20,527 nucleotides of DNA from Ruminococcus sp. UBA3855. Its GTDB lineage: Bacteria; Bacillota; Clostridia; Oscillospirales; Ruminococcaceae. The stretch is taken from NCBI GenBank assembly GCA_002392545.1, contig DGHF01000135.1:1-20527 (forward strand), written 5' to 3'. This document shows positions 1 through 7,500 of this stretch, piece after piece. A program made the position numbers and the translations under genes. Numbering within the stretch: position 1 is the stretch's first letter; each line of letters starts with the position of its first letter. Under the pieces are notes generated by a model, which did no database searches, was not told the DNA's origin, and saw nothing but the letters and a program-made list of their open reading frames with translations.

Positions 1-606
1 GATGATGACAACGAAATCCCTTTTCCGGATGTGGAAAATGCCAACCGTGAGCCAATGCAAAATTATCAATGTTCCGGAACATACCGCATCAAACAAAAAA
101 CAATCAGCTTTGTATTGAAATTTCCATATGGTACAATTTCCTATTGGGGGAAAATTGAAGAAAACAAGCTGATTCTGAATTATTACCGCAAAATTCCGAA
201 TGAACCTTTCCTTCCCTCCGGAACATGGGAATTTTCTTTCAGACCTGATACCATTGACCATTTGCGTTTTGATGGGGTATATCGTTTCTGGAAACCGAAT
301 GACTGCAATGATTTATTCCGATTCTATCCAGATGGAACTGTGATTCGTGCATCATTTGGCTGTGGGTTCGGAGAATCCGGAGAAACTGTTCCCCCTGTTG
401 CAAAAAGATGGTGCACCAAAGAGAGAAACCAAAATCAGGGGAAATATCAGCTCCATGGGTCTTTGATTACATTCGAGACAGACGGCGAATTTGGAAAGGT
501 ATTCTTTCAGGGCAAAATTTTGCAAGATGCCATTGTCATGGATTCTTATTCTCACATCAATCAGATTGAGCGCATTGGAGAAAAATACGAATTTGTACCC
601 GATTAA
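1..606 (+). CDS. Unrecognised beta-rich protein, 5' end outside window
   Basis: The reading frame is open from base 1 to the TAA at 604-606, so 201 C-terminal residues are visible. A GTG at 31 exists in frame, but the ten codons before it (Asp-rich, then Pro-Phe-Pro) are also open and read like protein, with no ribosome binding site before the GTG; the true start is probably upstream. I do not recognise the family. The sequence is rich in beta-strand patterns (alternating aromatic and polar residues) and contains two similar stretches: one near visible residues 25-60 starting GTYRIKQ, the other near 148-183 starting GKYQLHG. Each continues with an I-S/T-F strand and a Y/F-G-x-I/V-x-Y/F-x-G-K-I strand. 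A third weaker copy (GVYRF...FRFYPDGT) lies between them. This suggests a repeated beta-sheet or barrel fold such as a lipocalin-like domain, which is inference. No membrane segment is visible. It converges on the next gene. Confidence 0.75.
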   Translation, partial: DDDNEIPFPDVENANREPMQNYQCSGTYRIKQKTISFVLKFPYGTISYWGKIEENKLILNYYRKIPNEPFLPSGTWEFSFRPDTIDHLRFDGVYRFWKPNDCNDLFRFYPDGTVIRASFGCGFGESGETVPPVAKRWCTKERNQNQGKYQLHGSLITFETDGEFGKVFFQGKILQDAIVMDSYSHINQIERIGEKYEFVPD

Positions 607-647
607 ACAAAATCCGCAGGGAGTCGGACTCTCTGCGGATTTTGTTT
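605..647. terminator. Bidirectional hairpin terminator between convergent genes
   Basis: Bases 605-623 pair with 629-647 in a 19-bp stem with one G-T wobble and a 5-base loop. The stem ends are A-rich on the left and T-rich on the right (ATTTTGTTT), so the hairpin has a T-rich 3' side on either strand. The plus-strand gene's TAA (604-606) and the minus-strand gene's TAA (646-648) each overlap the stem base. Confidence 0.85.
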
Positions 648-2073
648 ATTCGCCTGATTTCTTAGGTTTATTGCTGGAAGGCTTCTTTTTCTTCTTGCCG
701 TTGGATTTGCCGGACTTGCCTTTGCCGGACTTTTTCTTTTTCTTCTTCTTTTTCTCAGCGGAAAGAATGGAAACAATGGCAATCACGGCAATAATGACCA
801 CCACTCCGCAGATAATCCACACAACCATGGCATTCACAGGCAGATGAAATGCCCTCTCTAAAACAAGATTTCCGTCTTTTTTCTTCAATGCGTAGTCGTC
901 GCCGTCACTGATGAAACAGTCTGGCCCGTCCCATGCAGGCGCAAACACCAGAGAACGAGCTTTTCCGCCGGAAAAATTGATTCCGATTTTGGCGGTATTG
1001 TCCACGCCGTTATTCTGGACACGGCTTTCCGCATAGACAAGATTTTTGTCAATCCAGAAAGTCAGATTGCTTGTTGAACCGTTCACAAGTGAATTCCGGA
1101 TAATGTCAGGTGTTCCCGAAAGCAATACAGATTCCGTTGACATGGCAAGAATTCCAGCTCCTGCGCCGGTGTTGACATCTGAACCGGCTGTATTTTCCTG
1201 AACGGATGCTTCCCCCTTGAACGAGAGAACCGCATTGGTATTGGTGCAGATACCGCCACCGCTGGCAGCAGCATTTCTTTCTATTTTTCCGGCAGTGATT
1301 TCAGTCAGACCGCCCTGAATATAAATTCCGCCACCACTTCCGGACGCTGTATTTTCTGTAATTTCGCCCTTCACAATGTTGATTGTTCCATCAACGACTG
1401 CAATACCACCGCCGTTTTGATTAGCAGTATTTCCGGAAATTGTTCCGCCTGTCATATACAGTTTACTGGATGCACCGCTCATGAGGACACCGCCCCCACT
1501 GCTCATGGAGACATTTCCGCTGATATTTCCGCCCCACATGTTGAGTGTTCCGCCGTCTTCAATCTGAATACCGCCTGCACCGTCGAGATTATTACCGCCT
1601 GTAATGCTTCCGGAATGTCCGGATGATGCATTTGTATCCGTCAGGTTGAGAGTTCCGCCTGTCTGGATATATAACACTTCCCCGTTGGAAATTCCGGTTA
1701 CAAGAGTACGGTCGATTTTGTGCCCATTCAGGTCAATAGTAATTTCATGACCATTGGGCACGAGAATGACCCCATCAAAAATAGTACCCTCTCCGTCAGA
1801 AATAAGCCTTGTTCCGGTTTTGGAAGTCCAGTCCGAGTAAAGTTTGACAGTGGCAGGGGTTTCCGCCTTGACAGCATCATTCCACATGGCATTCATACCG
1901 CCGGAAGTTTTCGTGTCATAATAGAAAGTAGTAGTACTGTCGATTGTCACAGAACCAATGGCATCTGGTGGAGCAGAGTCAGCACATACCGGAATGGCAG
2001 TACAGAAAAATGCTGTCAATGTTCCTGTCAATAAGATGGTGATTAACTTTTTAATTGCATGATGTTTTTTCAT
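646..2073 (-). CDS. Secreted beta-helix surface protein with C-terminal membrane anchor and poly-Lys tail
   Basis: The protein has 475 residues from the ATG at complement 2071-2073, which has GGAGAG 8 bases upstream and begins a clear signal peptide: MKKHH, a hydrophobic core, then a cleavage-like VCA near residue 31. The frame stays open further upstream, but that part lacks a binding site and overlaps the promoter. After a region with a VPNGHEITIDLNGH strand motif comes a run (about residues 184-310) of at least five units pairing x-I-x-x-N-x-A with GGGI/GGGV. This resembles the chlamydial polymorphic membrane protein repeats (GGAI and FxxN) and predicts a right-handed parallel beta-helix. 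A transmembrane helix follows at about 416-438. The last 38 residues hold 19 lysines, including runs of eight and five. There is no LPXTG motif, so anchoring is probably by the helix with the basic tail inside the cell. Likely a cell-surface adhesin or glycan-binding protein; the ligand is unknown. Confidence 0.85.
   Translation of the reverse strand: MKKHHAIKKLITILLTGTLTAFFCTAIPVCADSAPPDAIGSVTIDSTTTFYYDTKTSGGMNAMWNDAVKAETPATVKLYSDWTSKTGTRLISDGEGTIFDGVILVPNGHEITIDLNGHKIDRTLVTGISNGEVLYIQTGGTLNLTDTNASSGHSGSITGGNNLDGAGGIQIEDGGTLNMWGGNISGNVSMSSGGGVLMSGASSKLYMTGGTISGNTANQNGGGIAVVDGTINIVKGEITENTASGSGGGIYIQGGLTEITAGKIERNAAASGGGICTNTNAVLSFKGEASVQENTAGSDVNTGAGAGILAMSTESVLLSGTPDIIRNSLVNGSTSNLTFWIDKNLVYAESRVQNNGVDNTAKIGINFSGGKARSLVFAPAWDGPDCFISDGDDYALKKKDGNLVLERAFHLPVNAMVVWIICGVVVIIAVIAIVSILSAEKKKKKKKKSGKGKSGKSNGKKKKKPSSNKPKKSGE
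730..756. repeat. Pure pyrimidine/purine tract encoding the poly-Lys tail
   Basis: 27 consecutive pyrimidines on the plus strand (AAA/AAG codons on the minus strand) encode the longest lysine run of the surface protein tail. Such a tract is prone to slippage and length variation between strains, which is inference. Confidence 0.6.
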
Positions 2074-2113
2074 TTGTATCTCTCCATTTTCCAAAAAAAT
2101 CGCCTCACTTATT

Positions 2114-2142
2114 ATTATACAGGAAAAATCATAAAAATACAA
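2114..2142 (-). promoter_or_regulatory. Sigma-A type promoter of the beta-helix surface gene
   Basis: On the minus strand, -35 TTGTAT (2137-2142) and -10 TATAAT (2114-2119) are separated by 17 bases. The -10 lies about 40 bases before the start codon chosen at 2073. Confidence 0.65.
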
Positions 2143-2221
2143 TAAAAGAAAAGCTAATTTCTTGCCGGAATTTTTGTAAAATAATTGTGCAATATGACGA
2201 AAACAGAATTTTTGTTTCGAC

Positions 2222-2250
2222 TTGACAAAATCCATCTTTTGGGGTATACT
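2222..2250 (+). promoter_or_regulatory. Consensus promoter of the rhomboid-like gene
   Basis: TTGACA (2222-2227), 17-base spacer, TATACT (2245-2250). Transcription should begin near 2257. The stretch from the -10 into the leader (TATACTGTAAATA then TCACA) closely resembles that of the fucO promoter. Confidence 0.85.
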
Positions 2251-2266
2251 GTAAATATCACACATG

Positions 2267-2273
2267 AAAGGAG
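2267..2273 (+). promoter_or_regulatory. Ribosome binding site deciding a TTG start
   Basis: AAAGGAG lies 3 bases inside the alternative ORF that begins with ATG at 2264, and 11 bases before an in-frame TTG at 2285. The predicted transcript begins only about 7 bases before the ATG, which has no binding site, so the TTG is the better start. Confidence 0.6.
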
Positions 2274-2284
2274 CTGTTCAGACG

Positions 2285-2995
2285 TTGCGAAAGCTATTGA
2301 ACAAATTAGAACGAAAATTCGGGAAATTTGCGATTCCCAACCTAATGACAATCATTGTGTTTGGGATGGCGTTGGTATACCTGATTAACTTTTTCACAAA
2401 TCCGGAATATACATTCAACCTCAGTTCCCTGATTTACTTTGACAAAGGATTGATTTTACAAGGGCAGGTATGGCGAATCCTGACATTTGTATTTGACCCG
2501 CCGGACTCTTCCCCGATATTCATTATTTTTGCGTTATATTTTTACTGGCTGATTGGTTCGGCATTAGAACAGCAGTGGGGCAGTTTCCGCTTTAATGTGT
2601 ATTATCTGACTGGAATGATAGGCACAATTATTGCCGGACTGATTACCGGATATGCAACGAACTCCTATTTGAATATGTCGTTATTCTTGGCATTTGCAAT
2701 GCTGTACCCGAACTTTGAAGTACTGTTATTTTTCATCATTCCTGTCAAGATGAAATTTTTAGCGTGGCTGGATGTCATACTGATGATAGTCTCCATGATA
2801 TTTTCGGGATGGTCGGAGAGAATCGCTGTATTGGTGTCATTCCTGAATTTCCTGTTGTTTTTCTGGGGGGATTTGACAGGCAGTGCAAGACTGTTTTTCC
2901 GAAGAATCGGCACAAAATCCCGAAAAGGTCAGAATCATGGCAAGAGCTGGAAAAAACATTGGTGGAACGACAAGGACAATGACCCTTTCCATTAG
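2285..2995 (+). CDS. Rhomboid-like polytopic membrane protein, catalytically dead
   Basis: The protein has 236 residues from TTG 2285, or 243 if the ATG at 2264 is used. About five to six hydrophobic segments fill most of it, followed by a basic, hydrophilic C-terminal tail of about 40 residues. The loop after the first segment carries a WRILTF motif, like the WR motif of rhomboids and derlins, and a G-S-x-L-E-x-x-W-G segment follows, as in clostridial members of the rhomboid superfamily. The catalytic parts are absent: there is no GxSG serine motif (the matching segment reads NMSLFLAFA), and no histidine occurs anywhere before the tail. It is therefore probably a pseudoprotease that binds membrane clients without cutting them; its partner is unknown. 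It stands alone between its own promoter and a terminator, divergent from the surface protein gene. Confidence 0.8.
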   Translation: MRKLLNKLERKFGKFAIPNLMTIIVFGMALVYLINFFTNPEYTFNLSSLIYFDKGLILQGQVWRILTFVFDPPDSSPIFIIFALYFYWLIGSALEQQWGSFRFNVYYLTGMIGTIIAGLITGYATNSYLNMSLFLAFAMLYPNFEVLLFFIIPVKMKFLAWLDVILMIVSMIFSGWSERIAVLVSFLNFLLFFWGDLTGSARLFFRRIGTKSRKGQNHGKSWKKHWWNDKDNDPFH

Positions 2996-3001
2996 AAATT
3001 G

Positions 3002-3040
3002 TATCAGATGCCGGAGTTCTCCGGTGTCTGATATTTTTTG
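3002..3040 (+). terminator. Intrinsic terminator after the rhomboid-like gene
   Basis: Bases 3002-3014 pair with 3021-3033 (13 bp with two G-T wobbles) around a 6-base loop, followed by a run of six T (3034-3039). Confidence 0.85.
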
Positions 3041-3070
3041 TCTGTTTTTGTGAAAATTGGTAAAAAGCTA

Positions 3071-3099
3071 TTGACAAATTATCCTTAAAATGGTATACT
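3071..3099 (+). promoter_or_regulatory. Consensus promoter of fucO
   Basis: TTGACA (3071-3076), 17-base spacer, TATACT (3094-3099). The leader holds an imperfect inverted repeat, TAC-AGTTC at 3101-3110 and GAACT-GTA at 3125-3132, that could be an operator, but it is short. The gene's binding site GGAGG is at 3154-3158. Confidence 0.85.
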
Positions 3100-3167
3100 G
3101 TACATAGTTCACAGCGACGAAAACGAACTGTAAACGGAATGAAATTATCTTATGGAGGATTTGAAAT

Positions 3168-4316
3168 ATGGCACAGAGAATTGTATTAAATGGCATTTCC
3201 TATCATGGTGCAGGAGCTGTTAAGGAGATTGTCGGGGAAATCAGCGGTCGTGGCTTTAAGAAAGCGTTTCTTTGTTCTGACCCTGATTTATTGAAGTATG
3301 GTGTCACCTCGAAAGTCACTGCCCTGCTGGAAAAAAATGACATGCCCTATGAAATTTATTCTGAAATCAAGCCGAATCCCACGATTGAAAACGTACAGAG
3401 CGGTGTTGCAGCTTACAAGGCATCGGGCGCAGATTACATTATTGCAGTTGGTGGCGGTTCATCCATGGACACGGCGAAGGCAATCGGCATTATTGTAGCG
3501 AATCCGGAATTTGCAGATGTCCGCAGTCTGGAAGGCGTTGCACCAACCAAAAAGCCCAGTATTCCGATTCTGGCAGTCCCCACCACGGCAGGAACAGCCG
3601 CAGAAGTCACCATCAATTATGTTATCACTGACGAAGAGAAAAACCGCAAAATGGTTTGTGTAGATGTGCATGACATTCCCGTTGTGGCATTTATCGACCC
3701 CGAAATGATGAGCACCATGCCGAAGAGCTTAACCGCCGCCACTGGTATGGATGCGCTCACTCATGCAATTGAGGGTTTCACCACAAAGGCTGCTTGGGAA
3801 ATGACGGATATGTTTCATCTGAAAGCCATTGAAATTATTGCAAAGTCCTTGCGGAGTGCTGTCAGAAACGAGCCGGAAGGACGTGAAGGAATGGCACTTG
3901 GTCAGTATATTGCCGGAATGGGCTTTTCCAATGTTGGCTTGGGCATTGTGCATTCTATGGCGCATCCCCTCGGCGCACTGTATGACACACCTCATGGTGT
4001 TGCCAATGCGATTATTTTACCTACCGTCATGGCTTACAATGCAGAGGCAACCGGTGACAAATACAAATATATTGCTGCTGCAATGGGTGTCAAGAATACG
4101 GAAAATATGACCGTTGAGGAATACCGCAAAGCCGCCATTGATGCTGTTCGTCAGCTTTCCGAAGATGTGGGAATTCCGAAAGACCTGAAAGAAATTGTCA
4201 AGCCTGAAGACATTCCTTTCCTTGCGCAGTCTGCCTATGATGATGCTTGCAGACCCGGAAACCCAAAGGAAACTTCTGTAGAGGAACTGGCGGAATTGTA
4301 TCGTTCTCTGATGTAA
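3168..4316 (+). CDS. fucO: Lactaldehyde reductase (1,2-propanediol oxidoreductase), iron-dependent
   Basis: The protein has 382 residues, the same length as Escherichia coli FucO, with long near-identical stretches (NPEFADVRSLEG; PTTAGTAAEVTINYVITDEE; ALGQY-AGMGFSNVGLG). FucO is a group III iron-containing alcohol dehydrogenase that reduces L-lactaldehyde to L-1,2-propanediol with NADH during anaerobic breakdown of L-fucose and L-rhamnose. The nucleotide-binding GGGS is at residues 95-98. The four metal ligands are all present: Asp195 and His199 in the DALTHAIEG segment, His262, and His276 in TPHGVANA. The ATG has GGAGG 9 bases upstream. No other fucose or rhamnose gene lies in the window, so the gene is a single unit between its own promoter and terminator. 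A broader role as a general short-chain aldehyde reductase is possible, but the close match favours FucO. Confidence 0.93.
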   Translation: MAQRIVLNGISYHGAGAVKEIVGEISGRGFKKAFLCSDPDLLKYGVTSKVTALLEKNDMPYEIYSEIKPNPTIENVQSGVAAYKASGADYIIAVGGGSSMDTAKAIGIIVANPEFADVRSLEGVAPTKKPSIPILAVPTTAGTAAEVTINYVITDEEKNRKMVCVDVHDIPVVAFIDPEMMSTMPKSLTAATGMDALTHAIEGFTTKAAWEMTDMFHLKAIEIIAKSLRSAVRNEPEGREGMALGQYIAGMGFSNVGLGIVHSMAHPLGALYDTPHGVANAIILPTVMAYNAEATGDKYKYIAAAMGVKNTENMTVEEYRKAAIDAVRQLSEDVGIPKDLKEIVKPEDIPFLAQSAYDDACRPGNPKETSVEELAELYRSLM

Positions 4317-4330
4317 TCCATTACCCAGAT

Positions 4331-4361
4331 ACCGCACATCCTTAAAGGATGTGCGGTTTTT
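4331..4361 (+). terminator. Intrinsic terminator after fucO
   Basis: ACCGCACATCC (4331-4341) pairs with GGATGTGCGGT (4347-4357), extendable by a further T-A pair, around a tiny loop, and is followed by four more T. Confidence 0.9.
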
Positions 4362-4422
4362 GATTTGTCATATCCCACAAAATCAATACTGATATTCCTG
4401 AATACTTTTGTTTCGTTTTTGG

Positions 4423-4451
4423 TTGACAATATTCAAAAAGCGTGTTATAAT
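4423..4451 (+). promoter_or_regulatory. Consensus extended -10 promoter of the giant LRR gene
   Basis: TTGACA (4423-4428), 17-base spacer, TATAAT (4446-4451) preceded by TG at 4443-4444. This is a full consensus match, so a high basal rate is expected unless repressed. Confidence 0.9.
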
Positions 4452-4457
4452 TTTGAG

Positions 4458-4483
4458 TGTGATTTGTGAAAAATATGTGAAAA
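4458..4483 (+). promoter_or_regulatory. Three TGTGA direct repeats at the predicted transcription start
   Basis: TGTGA occurs at 4458, 4465 and 4476. The last two extend to an identical TGTGAAAA 11 bases apart, about one helical turn. The position over the expected start site would suit a repressor, but the region is A/T-rich and chance is possible. Confidence 0.3.
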
Positions 4484-4514
4484 GCATGAATCATAATTTT
4501 TTCAGGGATGTGAT

Positions 4515-7500
4515 ATGATGAATTATAAACGTATTCTGTCTATGGTAATGTCTGTGCTGATGCTGGGAAATTCGGTATTTTCCGCCCTTCCTGCAAATGC
4601 ACTTGACATTCTGGATGATGGTGAAAACGACAATCAGCCGGAAACAGAACCGGATTTTGAAACAATCGTTTCTGGTTCTCCCGTGTGGGACGTTTTGATG
4701 GAAGCAGAAGATTCCGCCGAAACTGAAGAGGCTGAAACAGCTCCCGAAACCGAAGAAGCAACAGAAGAGCCTGAACCCACTGCACCGGCTCAGACCATTC
4801 CGGAGGGCATGACCGACCTTTCGAAATTGCTTGGTGAAAATACCGTGACAGATTCCTGCGGTGAAGATGCACAATGGACATATGACCTTGATTCCCATAT
4901 ATTGGTTATCAGCGGTACAGGAAAAGTCATGAGCATGACCTATCGGAGCGACGAATTCAAAAACTACATCAAGGAAGTAGAAACCATTCAGGTCATGAAC
5001 GGAATTTCTTCCATCAATACCGCTGTTTTTAGTGGCTGTTCTGCGCTGACCCGTTTGATATTGCCTTTCGCCGGAACAGACGATACAGAAAACGCCCTGC
5101 CGATTTACCGCATTTTCGGTGAAAGCGATATGTGGACGAATTACGTCCCTGCTACATTGACCACCGTGGAAATCACAGGAGGAACAATCATTGTTGAAAA
5201 TGGGTTCTGGTATATCAAAAATCTGGAAAAAGTTGTTCTTGCTGATTCTATTACTTCCATTGGTGCAAACGCATTTCAAGGGCGCAACCTGATGACTTCC
5301 GTCAATATGCCTGTCAGTCTGAAAAGTATTGGCGATTATGCTTTTGAAAAGTGTACTGCATTGACAGAGGTATCATTTCCGGAGACCTTGGAATCAATTG
5401 GAGAATATGCATTTTCTGGCTGTTCCGGTCTGACGGAAATGCTTGTTCCGGCAAGTGTGGAAACGCTCGGAAAATATGCCTTTGAAAACTGCACCGGATT
5501 AACAAATGTACAACTGCCCTTTTCTTCGGATGAAGAAGGCAATTCCATGAATTGGCTGTATAATTCTTATGCCAATATCGAGAAAGTTACCATATTGGGC
5601 GGATGGAAAATTCCGGATAATGCTTATTCAAACTGCAAGAATCTGAAAGAAATCATTCTCCCCGATACCATTACAGAAATTGGTTCATATGCTTTCAAGG
5701 GCTGTGCTAATCTGACCCAAATCACGTTGCCTGAAAGTCTGGAGAATATCGGGGGTTATGCATTCCAGAACTGCACCGGACTGACAGAATTTACCGTTCC
5801 GAAAAACGTTGTCAAAATCGGCTCTAGTATGCTGAACGGCTGTTCTGCATTGACAAAGGTCACACTTCCCTTTGCTGGTCTGAATTTGCAAAACGCAGAA
5901 GATGAAGAGACCAATAATGACAGCACCATCAAAAATATTTTTTACAGCTTGCCTGAAACCCTCAAAACCATTGAAATCACAGGCGGTTCAAAAATTCCTG
6001 CAACTGCTTTCGAGGAAATGAGCACCATTGAAAACATCATCCTCCCGAATACCATTACCAGCATCGGGGAAAGTGCTTTCAAGGGGTGCAGTGCTGTAAC
6101 AAGTTTTACCATTCCTAAGACGGTAACATCCATCAGCAACACGGCTTTTTATGGCTGTTCGGGACTGACAGAAATGATTATTCCGGCATCGGTAACGGAA
6201 ATCGGAGAACAAGCATTTTATGGCTGTTCCGGTCTGACTGCAATCACACTGCCGGACGGACTGCAAAAATTAGGCAATTATGCACTGCAAGGCTGTTCCT
6301 CTTTGACAGAATTAACCATTCCGGACAGCGTTCAGGAAATAGGGACAGGCTTGTTGCGTTCGTGCACATCCTTAACAACATTGACATTGCCTTTCATTGG
6401 TTCAAGCGTAGAATCCGTTGATTCCATTACAAGAAGCTACAGCCCTGATTTTACACTGAAAACTTTGTGTTACAGCTACCCTCCTGCCCTGACTTCTGTT
6501 ACAGTCACACAGGCAAACAAACTGCCTTATCATGCATTCTATCAATGCACAACTCTCACAGATTTAACTGTTAAAAATGTCAGCATTATCAGAAGAGAGG
6601 CTTTCAAGGGCTGTACTGCTCTGGAAAATATCAACCTCGACAGTGAAGGAATTACCCTCATGGGCGGAGATGCCTTTGCTGAAACTGCATGGATGGATGC
6701 ACAGGCGAACGGCGTTGTTTATATGGATGACATGGCTATCACCTACAAAGGAACTGTTCCGCAGAATGCAGATGTTATCATCAAAGAAGGCACAAGGCTG
6801 ATTGGTGTGGAAGCATTCGCCGAAATGAAAAATATTGTCAATGTTCAGCTCCCTTCTACATTGAGAATTATCAATGATTCTGCATTCAAGAATTGCACCG
6901 GCTTAAAGGAAGTTATCATTCCGGATGGTGTCACAACGATTGATTCTCAGGTATTTTACGGGTGTAGCAAGCTGACAAATGTTGTCATTCCGGATTCTGT
7001 GACATCCATTGTCGAAGATAGTTTCGATTTCTGCGCATGGCAACCGGACACGGACATTGAAGAAGGTCCTGTCTATGTCGGAAAAATATTCTACGGCTAC
7101 AAAGGCGATATGCTCGACAATACCAAGATTGTCATTGAAGACGGTACAACTGCTATCGCAGAAGGAGCTTTGAAAGGTCAAACAGGGCTGGCATCTATTA
7201 CCATTCCGGACAGTGTCACAATCATTGGAGCGTCTGCCTTTTCCGGCTGTACTTTCCTGAAATCAGTCGAAATTCCGGACGGTGTCACCGAAATCAAAAA
7301 TAATACCTTCCGCAACTGCACCAGACTGGCAAGTGTAAAGCTTCCGGAAAACCTTGTTTCCATTGGAGAGTCTGCTTTTGACGGCGATAATCTGACAAAT
7401 ATCGTGATTCCTGCATCAACAAAAAAAATTGGAAGTTATGCATTTGCAGACAATCCGATTGAGACAGTTACCCTTTCTGACAATCTGATTTCTGTGGATA

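Noticed and set aside
491..847. Plus-strand ORF of 118 codons with a poly-Phe run
   Set aside because: It crosses the terminator and is the antisense of the lysine tail; no binding site and abnormal composition.
2074..2265. N-terminal extension of the beta-helix surface protein
   Set aside because: It would put the signal peptide 64 residues inside the protein and covers the -10 and -35 of its own promoter.
4491..5279. Minus-strand ORF of 262 codons opposite the start of the LRR gene
   Set aside because: It is antisense to a signal peptide, acidic linker and LRR units that clearly code on the plus strand; Cys/Phe/His-rich composition is typical of a shadow frame.
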